Shown here: positions 1 to 5,101 of the stretch, piece after piece
Numbering within the stretch: position 1 is the first letter of the stretch
Layout: each line of letters opens with the position of its first letter
DNA from: Desulfuromonadaceae bacterium
GTDB taxonomy: Bacteria > Desulfobacterota > Desulfuromonadia > Geobacterales > Pseudopelobacteraceae
Length of the DNA stretch: 7,195 nt
Direction of reading: 5' to 3'
Assembly (NCBI GenBank): GCA_028686145.1
Contig: JAQUCQ010000170.1
Location: 1-7,195, forward strand
Position numbers and translations under genes: made by a program
The notes under the pieces: generated by a model
What the model was told of the DNA's origin: nothing
What the model saw: only the letters and a program-made list of their open reading frames with translations
Database searches by the model: none

Positions 1-574
1 CAAAGCCAACGATACCGACGCCCAAAACACACAGAAAAGCGACAATGTCGGGCATCAGGAGCGACAAAAGAAGCATGGCAATAATCACAAAGAGCAGGTT
101 GACAGAACATAGCAGTGAGGCAACGAGGTATTCCGGCATGAAAATCTTCAAATTGATGGATGTGATTAAGAACACAATGCTATGCAAAATGAACATGAAC
201 AATACCGATACGGCCCATAATCCAACGATCTTTCCCATAACATACTGCCACCGGGCTATCGGTTTGGACAAAATACACGATTGCATCCCCTCGTTCCGGT
301 CGCGCCTGAATATTCGCATCGAAAGTAAAGCTGCTATGACCATCACGCCAGCACTAATGATGTGGAAGACTGCTTTCGATAAAGTTATGACAACGGTTTC
401 GGCATCAAGAGAATGTCCATTCACCATGTAATTACCTTGATAACAACCACGAATAAGAAATACGCAGAGTGCGCAGATAACGAACATGATGACGAAACTT
501 CTCTGCTGCACTTCATCAATAAGCGTATATTTAATAATCCTGGTAATGGGGGGAAGTGCTTTCGAAGTTTCCAT
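1..574 (-). CDS. ABC-2 type transporter permease, partial (N-terminal 191 residues)
   Basis: This is the membrane subunit of an ABC exporter, expected to sit in the inner membrane and pair with the ATPase encoded just upstream. The gene runs off the left edge of the window, so the C-terminus and stop are missing. Translation from the ATG at 574 gives an uninterrupted 191 residues with a cytoplasmic N-terminus and hydrophobic stretches at about residues 27-42, 68-86, 115-139, 148-174 and 177-191. Between the second and third stretches is a charged segment with IFRRDRNEG and LSKPIARWQY (about residues 88-111), which matches the cytoplasmic 'R-R/D-E-G...L-x-KPI-R' pattern of ABC-2 permeases. The start lies 1 bp after the ATPase stop codon and is preceded by AAAGG with a 5-bp spacing, so the two genes are co-translated. 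The substrate cannot be read from the sequence. The family assignment is by pattern only. Confidence 0.85.
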   Translation of the reverse strand, partial: METSKALPPITRIIKYTLIDEVQQRSFVIMFVICALCVFLIRGCYQGNYMVNGHSLDAETVVITLSKAVFHIISAGVMVIAALLSMRIFRRDRNEGMQSCILSKPIARWQYVMGKIVGLWAVSVLFMFILHSIVFLITSINLKIFMPEYLVASLLCSVNLLFVIIAMLLLSLLMPDIVAFLCVLGVGIVGF

Positions 575-575
575 G

Positions 576-1280
576 TCAACCTTTCACGAGTCTTACAAAC
601 ACATCTTCCAGCGTCTCACCGTCATTGACAATATCAGAAATTGCGTCTTTTACCAAAAGCTTGCCACAGTTGATTATAGCTGCGGTATCGCATATTTTTT
701 CAACTTCCGACAATAGGTGTGAATTCAGAAAGATGGTCATGCCTTGACCTTTAAGCGACTCTAAGAGCTGGCGTATTTCCCGGATACCGATGGGATCTAA
801 ACCAGAGGTGGGTTCATCTAAAATTAATAGTTTTGGGTCACCCATGAGTGCAGCGCCTAAACCGAATCGTTGAATCATGCCCTTGGAATATGTGCCGACC
901 TTTGTATCTTCCCTGCCGTGCATTCCGATCAACTCGACAATGCGCCTGCATTGATCGATGGCTTCGGAGCGGCTTATATCCAAAAGTTCAGCACAACGCA
1001 GGAGGTATTGCCACCCTGAAAGACAAGCTGGGATATGGTGGTTTTCGGCAAGATAGCCGATTGATTGTCGGCATTCTGCTTGTGAACTTGGGATGCCGTT
1101 CAATGATAAGCTTCCCGATGTCGGTCGCGTAAAGTCGAGCAGCATCTTAACAATGGTCGTTTTCCCGGCCCCATTGGGGCCGAGCAGAGCAAATGACTCA
1201 CCTGCCTTGACAGAGAAGGAGACATTGTCAACAGCCGTAAGGGAATCGTATCGTTTGGTAACGTTTTTTAATTCAATCAT
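576..1280 (-). CDS. ABC transporter ATP-binding protein (ABC-2 / NosF-like class)
   Basis: This cytoplasmic ATPase of 234 residues should power the permease encoded next to it. All the nucleotide-binding motifs are present: Walker A GPNGAGKTT (34-42), signature YSKGM (131-135, a variant of LSGGQ common in this class), Walker B LLILDEP (151-157) followed by the D-loop SGLD (159-162), and the switch histidine in NSH (186-188). The Q-loop position appears to hold E79 (GYLAEN), as is common in ABC-2 type exporters. The length is slightly short for the class, with no extra C-terminal domain. The ATG overlaps the stop of the upstream 85-residue gene as ATGA, with only a weak GGGG Shine-Dalgarno-like sequence about 10 bp ahead, which suggests translational coupling. 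NosF-like copper or bacteriocin-type exporters are possible relatives, but nothing here fixes the substrate. Confidence 0.95.
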   Translation of the reverse strand: MIELKNVTKRYDSLTAVDNVSFSVKAGESFALLGPNGAGKTTIVKMLLDFTRPTSGSLSLNGIPSSQAECRQSIGYLAENHHIPACLSGWQYLLRCAELLDISRSEAIDQCRRIVELIGMHGREDTKVGTYSKGMIQRFGLGAALMGDPKLLILDEPTSGLDPIGIREIRQLLESLKGQGMTIFLNSHLLSEVEKICDTAAIINCGKLLVKDAISDIVNDGETLEDVFVRLVKG

Positions 1281-1534
1281 ATTTTGATTACCCCGGTTGC
1301 GATGCCATCAGCTATGTGTTCCAGTATTTTCGAATATCGATAAAGACCACTGAATTGTTCACATAATTTACCCATGCCACTGTGGCCAGAAATGTTGACA
1401 AGTTGCTGGAAAATCGGCATTACATCGGTCATTGCGGCAAATATGGACAGATCTGTTGCACCAGGCCGGTCTAATTCATGTACTCGAGCATTGATCTCTG
1501 AAGCAATCTTTATTTGTTCATCGCTAAAGTCCAT
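1277..1534 (-). CDS. Small hypothetical protein leading an ABC transporter operon
   Basis: I do not recognise this 85-residue protein. It looks soluble and mainly helical, with no signal peptide and no clear membrane segment. It has a polar N-terminus (MDFSDEQIKIASEINARVHEL), a Gly-containing turn in the middle (NISGHSGMGKL, about 47-57) and an amphipathic C-terminus. One cysteine (about residue 58) is present. The ATG at 1534 is preceded by AGAGG with a spacing of about 11 bp. Its stop overlaps the ATPase start by 4 bp (ATGA), so it is the first gene of a three-gene operon with the ATPase and permease. That arrangement supports a real gene and suggests a role connected to the transporter, such as a regulatory or accessory subunit, but this is inference from position only. 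Confidence 0.7.
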   Translation of the reverse strand: MDFSDEQIKIASEINARVHELDRPGATDLSIFAAMTDVMPIFQQLVNISGHSGMGKLCEQFSGLYRYSKILEHIADGIATGVIKI

Positions 1535-1753
1535 AACTACTCTTACCTCTCTTCAAGCGGAATGTTCAGGCAATGGAGGAAACAATCCCCAGGCCGGTGG
1601 AACCGCCCCAGGTAAGGTTATACGAAGACTCCTACGAGCAAACTGTTAAGAGATTGAAAAAAGCTTGCGCCTAACACTATACAGAATCGAATAAAAAAAG
1701 AGTCACTTCATATCGAGGTGCCTCTTCCTGTTTCCGGGAAAGTTACTTTTTCA
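1535..1753. other. Intergenic leader between ABC operon and thioredoxin-fold gene
   Basis: This 219-bp gap holds the terminator of the upstream thioredoxin-fold gene (1693-1726) and the 5' leader of the ABC operon. A GC-rich segment at 1587-1612 has CCCCAGG twice, 19 bp apart, flanking a short CGGT/ACCG hairpin. On the minus strand TATAAC near 1617-1622 and TATAGT near 1675-1680 could serve as -10 elements, but neither has a convincing -35 at the right distance, so I do not call a promoter. No coding frame looks real. Confidence 0.4.
1693..1726 (-). terminator. Rho-independent terminator of the thioredoxin-fold gene
   Basis: Read on the minus strand, an AAGAG/CTCTT stem extends through one mismatch into CAC/GTG (pairs 1698-1726 to 1702-1722, then 1704-1720 to 1706-1718). 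It is followed directly by seven T residues (complement of 1693-1699). It begins about 28 bp after the stop codon of the gene ending at 1754, and it separates that gene from the ABC operon. Confidence 0.65.
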
Positions 1754-2005
1754 TCAAGTGAACTTTGAAATGTTGTGTTGGATCAGCTTCATGATTTCTT
1801 CGGTTGACCTCGATTGACCGGCAAACAAGACCATCCCGTTGACTATAAGCGCCGGGGCTGATTTAACGCCGTACTTGAGAATAGTGCCGATGTCGTTAAC
1901 TATTTCTACCTTCCCGTTAATACCGCATGCTTTCAGAGCTTCTAACACATTGCCGAATAAGGATTTGCGAACTTTTCCGATAGTTTCAACAACTTCAATC
2001 TTCAT
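1754..2005 (-). CDS. Thioredoxin-fold protein (MTH895/redox-active disulfide protein 2 type) lacking CxxC
   Basis: This 83-residue cytoplasmic protein matches the small thioredoxin family whose members start 'MKIEVxGTGCPKCKxLxxNVxxAL' and end near 'S/T-PALVVDGxVxxxGxxPSxEEIxxLI'. The overall frame is kept: KIEV at 2-5, NV and LEALKACGI following, the SAPALIVNG segment with its cis-proline (about 53-61), FAGQSRSTEEIMKLI near the end, and the family's usual length. Where the family has CPKC, this protein reads GKVR (about residues 10-13), so neither redox cysteine is present. Other frames do not restore them, so a simple frameshift is not the cause. The only cysteine is in the helix at KACGI (about 27). 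The start has a good GGAGG with 7-bp spacing. It has its own promoter and terminator. It cannot be a normal dithiol oxidoreductase; a binding or structural role, or early decay, is possible. Confidence 0.8.
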   Translation of the reverse strand: MKIEVVETIGKVRKSLFGNVLEALKACGINGKVEIVNDIGTILKYGVKSAPALIVNGMVLFAGQSRSTEEIMKLIQHNISKFT

Positions 2006-2069
2006 ATTCGTCCTCCGTCGTTTGTAAGTTGCGCCTGATTACGTAGGCAATATTATCACTCGTCATCGA

Positions 2070-2099
2070 ATTATCAAGTGGCGGATTTTGAAATGTCAT
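2070..2099 (-). promoter_or_regulatory. Sigma70-like promoter for the thioredoxin-fold gene
   Basis: On the minus strand ATGACA (complement of 2094-2099, 5 of 6 to TTGACA) is followed after 18 bp by GATAAT (complement of 2070-2075, 5 of 6 to TATAAT). This would start transcription about 58 bp before the ATG at 2005. The site lies downstream of the DUF2845-like gene, so the two genes need not form an operon. Confidence 0.5.
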
Positions 2100-2110
2100 A
2101 CTCATTTTGC

Positions 2111-2440
2111 TTATTCTACAAAGCCGCCTGTGTGAACCTCCGAAAGAAGGCCATTCCGGAAGATCAATGTATGTAGCAGTGTCGAACCCTGATTGTACGT
2201 CCATTCTTGCACTTCAATAGAGACAGTTTTTGTGCCTGGTTCTCCGTTTTCTTTGACGAAATCTGTTATAACAGCCTCTTCACGATTGAAAGAACTGGCT
2301 GGAGCATCACATTTGCCAGCGACTGTTGAGATGCTGTAACCAGTTGAGACAATATTGCCGTTTGGACAGCGGAAATTGTCGGCAAACGCTGGTGCCGAGA
2401 AACACAAAACGGTTGCACATACGGTAAAAACAATCTTCAT
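2111..2440 (-). CDS. Secreted DUF2845-like protein
   Basis: This 109-residue protein has a clear Sec signal peptide: a basic start MKI, a hydrophobic core at about 4-16, and the cleavage motif APAFA before D21. The mature part, about 89 residues, should be periplasmic. It shows the pattern I associate with DUF2845: FRCPNGNIVSTGYS...VAGKC with two cysteines (C25 and C44) that could form a disulfide, then an EWTYN motif (about 78-82), and a C-terminal 'LIFRNGLLSEVHTGGF' strand-turn-strand. Biochemical function is unknown for the family. The ATG at 2440 has GTGGAGG about 5 bp ahead, a strong ribosome-binding site. Its stop is 105 bp before the start of the thioredoxin-fold gene, which has its own promoter, so a functional link is not shown. 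I see no clear terminator after it. Confidence 0.8.
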   Translation of the reverse strand: MKIVFTVCATVLCFSAPAFADNFRCPNGNIVSTGYSISTVAGKCDAPASSFNREEAVITDFVKENGEPGTKTVSIEVQEWTYNQGSTLLHTLIFRNGLLSEVHTGGFVE

Positions 2441-2566
2441 GCTGCCTCCACTTTGATTTCCATTATTCAGTAGGACTATCCCCCCTAATAATCGCGGGTG
2501 TCTATTTGTATCATTTAAATAAGGAGTGAATATGGAGGAAATGAGGATTTCGGGACCAACAATAAA
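2441..2566. other. Intergenic region upstream of the DUF2845-like gene
   Basis: This stretch should contain the leftward promoter of the DUF2845-like gene, but I could not find a -35/-10 pair that stands out. On the plus strand AAGGAG (2521-2526) sits 5 bp before an ATG at 2532 that opens a 12-codon frame ending at 2570. The frame is too short to call as a gene with confidence. Confidence 0.3.
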
Positions 2567-2595
2567 TTGACAAATTTATAGCAAACAAATAAGAT
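2567..2595 (+). promoter_or_regulatory. Sigma70-like promoter in the divergent region
   Basis: A perfect -35 TTGACA (2567-2572) is followed, after exactly 17 bp, by TAAGAT (2590-2595, 4 of 6 to TATAAT). Transcription would start near 2602 and run into the small reading frame at 2697 and the hairpin terminator at 2865-2906. The surrounding DNA is very AT-rich, which raises the chance of coincidental matches, but the exact spacing and perfect -35 make this the best rightward promoter in the region. Confidence 0.5.
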
Positions 2596-2696
2596 AAATA
2601 TAGTCCGGTTTATGCCTGTGTAATTAGTTTAAAGCTTATTTTGATGCGTATCCGGATATTAGTTACTAACAATTATGAAAGAAGGCGATAAGGAAT

Positions 2697-2810
2697 ATGC
2701 TTACAGATTTTGGGTTATTTGGCGTTGCAGGAATAGCTGTTTTGTTGTCGCAAATTGCAGCCTACAAGAAATTTAAAAAGGTCGAGCCGTGGGATGTGTG
2801 CTTATCCTGA
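2697..2810 (+). CDS. Putative 37-residue single-helix membrane peptide
   Basis: A short frame from ATG 2697 to TGA 2810 encodes MLTDFGLFGVAGIAVLLSQI followed by AAYKKFKKVEPWDVCLS. Residues about 5-23 are hydrophobic enough for one transmembrane helix, and the KKFKK cluster just after it would place the C-terminus in the cytoplasm by the positive-inside rule. A cysteine lies near the end. An AGAAGG (2680-2685) about 11 bp upstream could act as the ribosome-binding site; AAGGA at 2690-2694 is too close to the ATG. The frame sits between a sigma70-like promoter and a strong terminator, which supports expression of this segment. I do not recognise the peptide. It could equally be a chance frame inside a small RNA. 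Confidence 0.4.
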   Translation: MLTDFGLFGVAGIAVLLSQIAAYKKFKKVEPWDVCLS

Positions 2811-2864
2811 CAGACGAAATGAACTTTTTGCAAGTTAAAAATATTACATTCTGAGTGGAACACT

Positions 2865-2906
2865 AATCACCCCTTGTCGAGCGTAATGTCGGCAAGGGGT
2901 GATTTT
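2865..2906 (+). terminator. Strong intrinsic terminator in the divergent region
   Basis: The stem TCACCCCTTG/CAAGGGGTGA (2867-2876 with 2893-2902) is perfect over 10 bp. It extends inward through one G-T wobble to a total of 14 bp and outward by two A-T pairs, with a loop of about 8 bases. TTTTA follows on the plus strand. It closes the putative small transcript that starts near 2602. The minus-strand side lacks a T-run, so it is best read as a rightward terminator, though leftward function is not excluded. Confidence 0.7.
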
Positions 2907-2950
2907 ACGTAATACTTCCCACACAAAAGCCTAAAAACGGAAGATGATGA

Positions 2951-3181
2951 TTACATCATCATTCCACCGCTTCCCATCTGCACGGTGGCTGTTGCTGATT
3001 TACCATCAGCACCGGTTGCCAACACGATAAACATCCCCTGTACATTGGGCCCTGTGTAGACCCCGCCGGAGCCGAGCTGATTGTGTAACATACTTATGTG
3101 GATTATTGAATCCAACGGTGGTGCAAAAAATTGCTCATTACGTGCAGCTGATTGCACCAAAATCAGTGCACATCTATCAGC
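2951..3181 (-). pseudogene. Possible C-terminal remnant of an Ig-like surface protein
   Basis: A minus-strand frame open from 3181 to a TAA at 2951 ends with QLGSGGVYTGPNVQGMFIVL, then ATGADGKSATATVQM and a GSGGMMM tail. This is the pattern 'GxYTAPxxxGxFxVxAT...KSATATVxV' found at the end of bacterial Ig-like (BIG-type) repeats in large surface proteins. The part before QLGSGG does not look like that family, there is no ATG with a ribosome-binding site (only TTG at 3160), and the remaining length is less than one domain. It therefore looks like a leftover 3' end of a longer gene. A short expressed gene or a coincidental frame remain possible; the similarity is by eye only. Confidence 0.35.
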
Positions 3182-3306
3182 TTAAAACAAAAAAGCCATG
3201 CAAATATATACTCTTATGCAACTTGACTGTTTTGGTACACATTGTGGATATGTGCATGTACATTTTTAAACCTTTTAAACCAGTCATCAAAGAAGGGGAA
3301 ATCACA
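3182..3306 (+). promoter_or_regulatory. Leader and ribosome-binding site of the cytochrome-like lipoprotein gene
   Basis: This AT-rich leader should carry the lipoprotein promoter. TTGACT (3223-3228) is the best -35, but the sequence 17 bp further on (GGATAT, 3246-3251) is a poor -10, so the promoter is only tentative. GAAGGGGA (3292-3299) lies 8 bp before the ATG at 3307 and fixes that start, because the longer open frame reaching back to 3106 has no such signal. I see no GEMM-type or other riboswitch here. Confidence 0.45.
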
Positions 3307-4623
3307 ATGAAAAAACAAATGTTAGCGGTACTCACAATTGTTTCTGCCGGTTTAGTCGCTGGTTGCGGCGGAAGCGGTACAAACAGCCCCACGGCTGCCA
3401 CAGGCAGTTCCACCTCTTCAGTTACCGGAAAGGTGGCCGACGGCTATCTGGTCAATGCCACTGTATTTATGGACAAAAACGGCAATTATCAGTTGGACCC
3501 AGGTGAGCCGTCAGCTATTACAGACCAGAATGGCGCCTACGCCATGACGGTCGATGCCGCTGATGTGGGAAAATACCCGATTGTGGCCATTGCCACAAAG
3601 GGAATGACCATCGACAAGGATACTGGGTTGGCCATCCCCAATAGCTATGTTCTTAGTATGCCCGCCACAGCCGTTTCGGGAGCGGTAAGCGGTAGCAACT
3701 TCATAAGTCCCATGTCATCGCAACTGCGTGAGATGATGGAGACCGGTAAATACGCAACCATGCAGGAGGCAATGAGCGACCTGAGTACGAAACTCGGCAT
3801 GCCGGCAGGAACTAATATGTTGACAGATTACATGGTTTCAAACAACACGGCCATGCATACCGCCGCGCAGAACATGGCGAGTTTGATGGGAAGTCAGATG
3901 TCTCAAGTACTCAGTACGAGTGGTACGAGCACCACTGTGGATGTCAATCGATACCGCGGTATGATGGGTACTATCTTTAGTAACATCTCGTCGATCACGG
4001 GGCCAAATGCTCAATCTGCCATGTCCAGCCTCATGAGCAGTATGACAACAAACCTCACAAACATCACGGTGGGACAACCTTTCCGTAACATGTCGACAGC
4101 ATTTCGGGGTGGTATGATGGGAGGGACAAGTAACACGGCGACGACAACACCGACTACAATGCCGACGACGATGATGGCTCCTGGAGCCCCGAGCGGTGTT
4201 ATCGCCACCGGCGGCTCCCAGCAGGTTACGCTCTCCTGGCCTGCGGTTAGCGGTGCTACTTCGTATAACATCTACTATTCCACCACCCCCGGGGTTACCT
4301 CCGCCACTGGAACCAAGATAGCCGGTGCCACTAGCCCCTACGTCCTTACCGGACTTGCAGCCAGCACAACCTACTATTACGTAGTGACCGCAATGAACAG
4401 TATTGGCGAAAGCGTTGCCTCGGCCCAAACAACAGCGGCAACCATGATGCCGTCCTTTAACGCTTTGGCGTACTACAATACAACGTGCCTCGGTTGCCAT
4501 GGATCACTCGGAGTAAGAACCGCAGCCCAGATTCAGACAGCGATAAACAACAACATCGGAGGAATGGGCTCCTTGAGCCTGACGTCTGCCCAAATTGCCG
4601 CAATAGCAGCAGTATCTCATTAG
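3307..4623 (+). CDS. Cell-envelope lipoprotein with FN3 domain and C-terminal c-type cytochrome domain
   Basis: This 438-residue protein is probably an envelope-anchored monohaem cytochrome, suited to electron transfer at the cell surface or periplasm. The signal peptide ends in the lipobox LVAGC, so C20 should be lipidated. Next comes a domain at about 38-130 with VTGKVADGYLVNATVFMDKN, including an EF-hand-like loop (D56, N58, N60, Q62, D64, E67) that could bind calcium. A Met/Ser/Thr-rich helical region follows (about 130-290), then a fibronectin type III domain (about 292-377, with VTLSWPAVSGATSYNIYYS). The C-terminal 55 residues hold one haem site, CLGCH (394-398), and a GGM (418-420) whose methionine may be the second haem ligand. 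The last residue is His438. The start is set by the lipoprotein signal and the GAAGGGG site. A perfect terminator follows 21 bp after the stop, so the gene is monocistronic. Its redox partner is unknown. Confidence 0.88.
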   Translation: MKKQMLAVLTIVSAGLVAGCGGSGTNSPTAATGSSTSSVTGKVADGYLVNATVFMDKNGNYQLDPGEPSAITDQNGAYAMTVDAADVGKYPIVAIATKGMTIDKDTGLAIPNSYVLSMPATAVSGAVSGSNFISPMSSQLREMMETGKYATMQEAMSDLSTKLGMPAGTNMLTDYMVSNNTAMHTAAQNMASLMGSQMSQVLSTSGTSTTVDVNRYRGMMGTIFSNISSITGPNAQSAMSSLMSSMTTNLTNITVGQPFRNMSTAFRGGMMGGTSNTATTTPTTMPTTMMAPGAPSGVIATGGSQQVTLSWPAVSGATSYNIYYSTTPGVTSATGTKIAGATSPYVLTGLAASTTYYYVVTAMNSIGESVASAQTTAATMMPSFNALAYYNTTCLGCHGSLGVRTAAQIQTAINNNIGGMGSLSLTSAQIAAIAAVSH

Positions 4624-4644
4624 TTTGTTTCAGCATGATATATC

Positions 4645-4679
4645 AACAAAAAGGCCCTGTTAACCAGGGCCTTTTTGTT
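4645..4679 (+). terminator. Perfect intrinsic terminator after the lipoprotein gene
   Basis: AACAAAAAGGCCCTG (4645-4659) pairs perfectly with 4665-4679 over 15 bp around a 5-base TTAAC loop. The GC-rich inner part, GGCCCTG/CAGGGCC, is followed by TTTTT. The symmetrical A and T flanks would let it work in both directions, insulating the lipoprotein gene from the kdp unit. Confidence 0.92.
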
Positions 4680-4763
4680 ATGAGTGGCTTCGTAATGAAG
4701 TACCTTTTAAAATAACAAGTTATCACAGCAACATGACATTCCAATGTGAATCTATCTTCAATC

Positions 4764-4860
4764 TTTATATAAAATTGACGTTCTTTACCCCCATTTTGAC
4801 ACTAAATTTATATCTCTTTTGTTACCCTGAAATCATGGAAGGAATCTGAAAGCGGGAGGT
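4764..4860 (+). promoter_or_regulatory. Candidate promoter and regulator region of the kdp unit
   Basis: Between the terminator and the first kdp-linked gene lies an AT-rich region with a 10-bp palindrome TTTATATAAA (4764-4773) and two copies of TTGAC exactly 21 bp apart (4775-4779 and 4796-4800). The second copy forms a perfect -35 TTGACA (4796-4801), but the -10 options near 4820 (TGTTAC) are weak. The first (TTGACG) has GACACT 17 bp on, also weak. Weak basal elements plus helically phased repeats fit an activator-dependent promoter. In other bacteria kdp is activated by the KdpD/KdpE system; the KdpE site here is inference. GGGAGGT (4854-4860) is the ribosome-binding site of the next gene. 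Confidence 0.4.
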
Positions 4861-4868
4861 GTCATATA

Positions 4869-5099
4869 ATGAAAGTCTACCTGTTCAACACGCACAATGG
4901 AATCTTCGAGGGAGAAACTTTTGAAGAACCTGATATAGTTCAATATGAAGAAGGCATGACACCTATTTCACCTCCCGAATATGAACATGGTTACGTGCCA
5001 ATATTTGACCAAAAAAATAATGAGTGGGCAGTGGTACCACTCACCAGTGTCAGGGAGCTGCTTAATAGCAATTCGTCAAACCCCATGGAGCGTGGGTAG
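4869..5099 (+). CDS. Small acidic hypothetical protein, first gene of the kdp unit
   Basis: I cannot assign a function to this 76-residue protein. It is soluble and acidic, with clusters EGETFEEPD (about 14-22) and QYEEG, a proline-containing PISPPEYEHGYVPIFD segment (about 32-47) and EWAVVPL (about 52-58). It has no membrane helix, no signal peptide and no cysteine. The ordered pattern 'Y-x-F/Y-N...G-x-F-x-G...I-x-P-P-x-x-x-x-G-x-V-P-x-F-D-x-x-x-x-x-W' looks like a genuine small domain, and recalls short phage tail-associated proteins, but that resemblance is unverified. The ATG has a strong GGGAGGT about 8 bp ahead. Its TAG shares one base with the GTG of kdpA (TAGTG), so translation of the two is coupled. 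It occupies the place where many bacteria have kdpF, yet it is not KdpF, which is a one-helix membrane peptide of about 30 residues. Confidence 0.78.
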   Translation: MKVYLFNTHNGIFEGETFEEPDIVQYEEGMTPISPPEYEHGYVPIFDQKNNEWAVVPLTSVRELLNSNSSNPMERG

Positions 5100-5101
5100 T
5101 G
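5086..5101 (+). promoter_or_regulatory. Ribosome-binding site and GTG start of kdpA
   Basis: GGAG (5086-5089) lies 9 bp before GTG (5099-5101), inside the end of the preceding reading frame. This supports the GTG, which yields the N-terminal helix expected for KdpA, over the later ATG codons. Confidence 0.65.

Noticed and set aside
45..431. Plus-strand open frame opposite the permease gene
   Set aside because: The minus strand gives a convincing ABC-2 permease with helices and the charged KPIARWQ segment; the opposite frame has no such signals.
1995..2204. Minus-strand frame overlapping the DUF2845-like and thioredoxin-fold genes
   Set aside because: It overlaps two better supported genes on the same strand in another frame, and its product shows no recognisable features.
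3106..3306. Upstream extension of the lipoprotein reading frame to an ATG at 3106
   Set aside because: The lipoprotein signal sequence and GAAGGGG site place the start at 3307. The extension would put about 67 unrelated residues before the signal peptide.
3048..3306. Possible GEMM-type riboswitch before the cytochrome-like lipoprotein gene
   Set aside because: These are common before cytochrome genes in Geobacter, but the conserved GCAAAGC-type core and receptor helix are not present.
3838..4500. Long minus-strand open frame of 220 codons inside the lipoprotein gene
   Set aside because: It mirrors the lipoprotein coding frame. Its product is rich in Cys, His and Arg with no domain pattern, and no ribosome-binding site or promoter supports it.
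4624..4868. Possible c-di-AMP (ydaO) riboswitch before the kdp unit
   Set aside because: Such riboswitches regulate K+ transport genes in many bacteria, but I could not find the conserved core. The segment is mostly AT-rich and is explained by a terminator and promoter.
4869..5099. Assignment of the gene before kdpA as kdpF
   Set aside because: The product is 76 residues, acidic and without a membrane helix, whereas KdpF is a hydrophobic peptide of about 30 residues.
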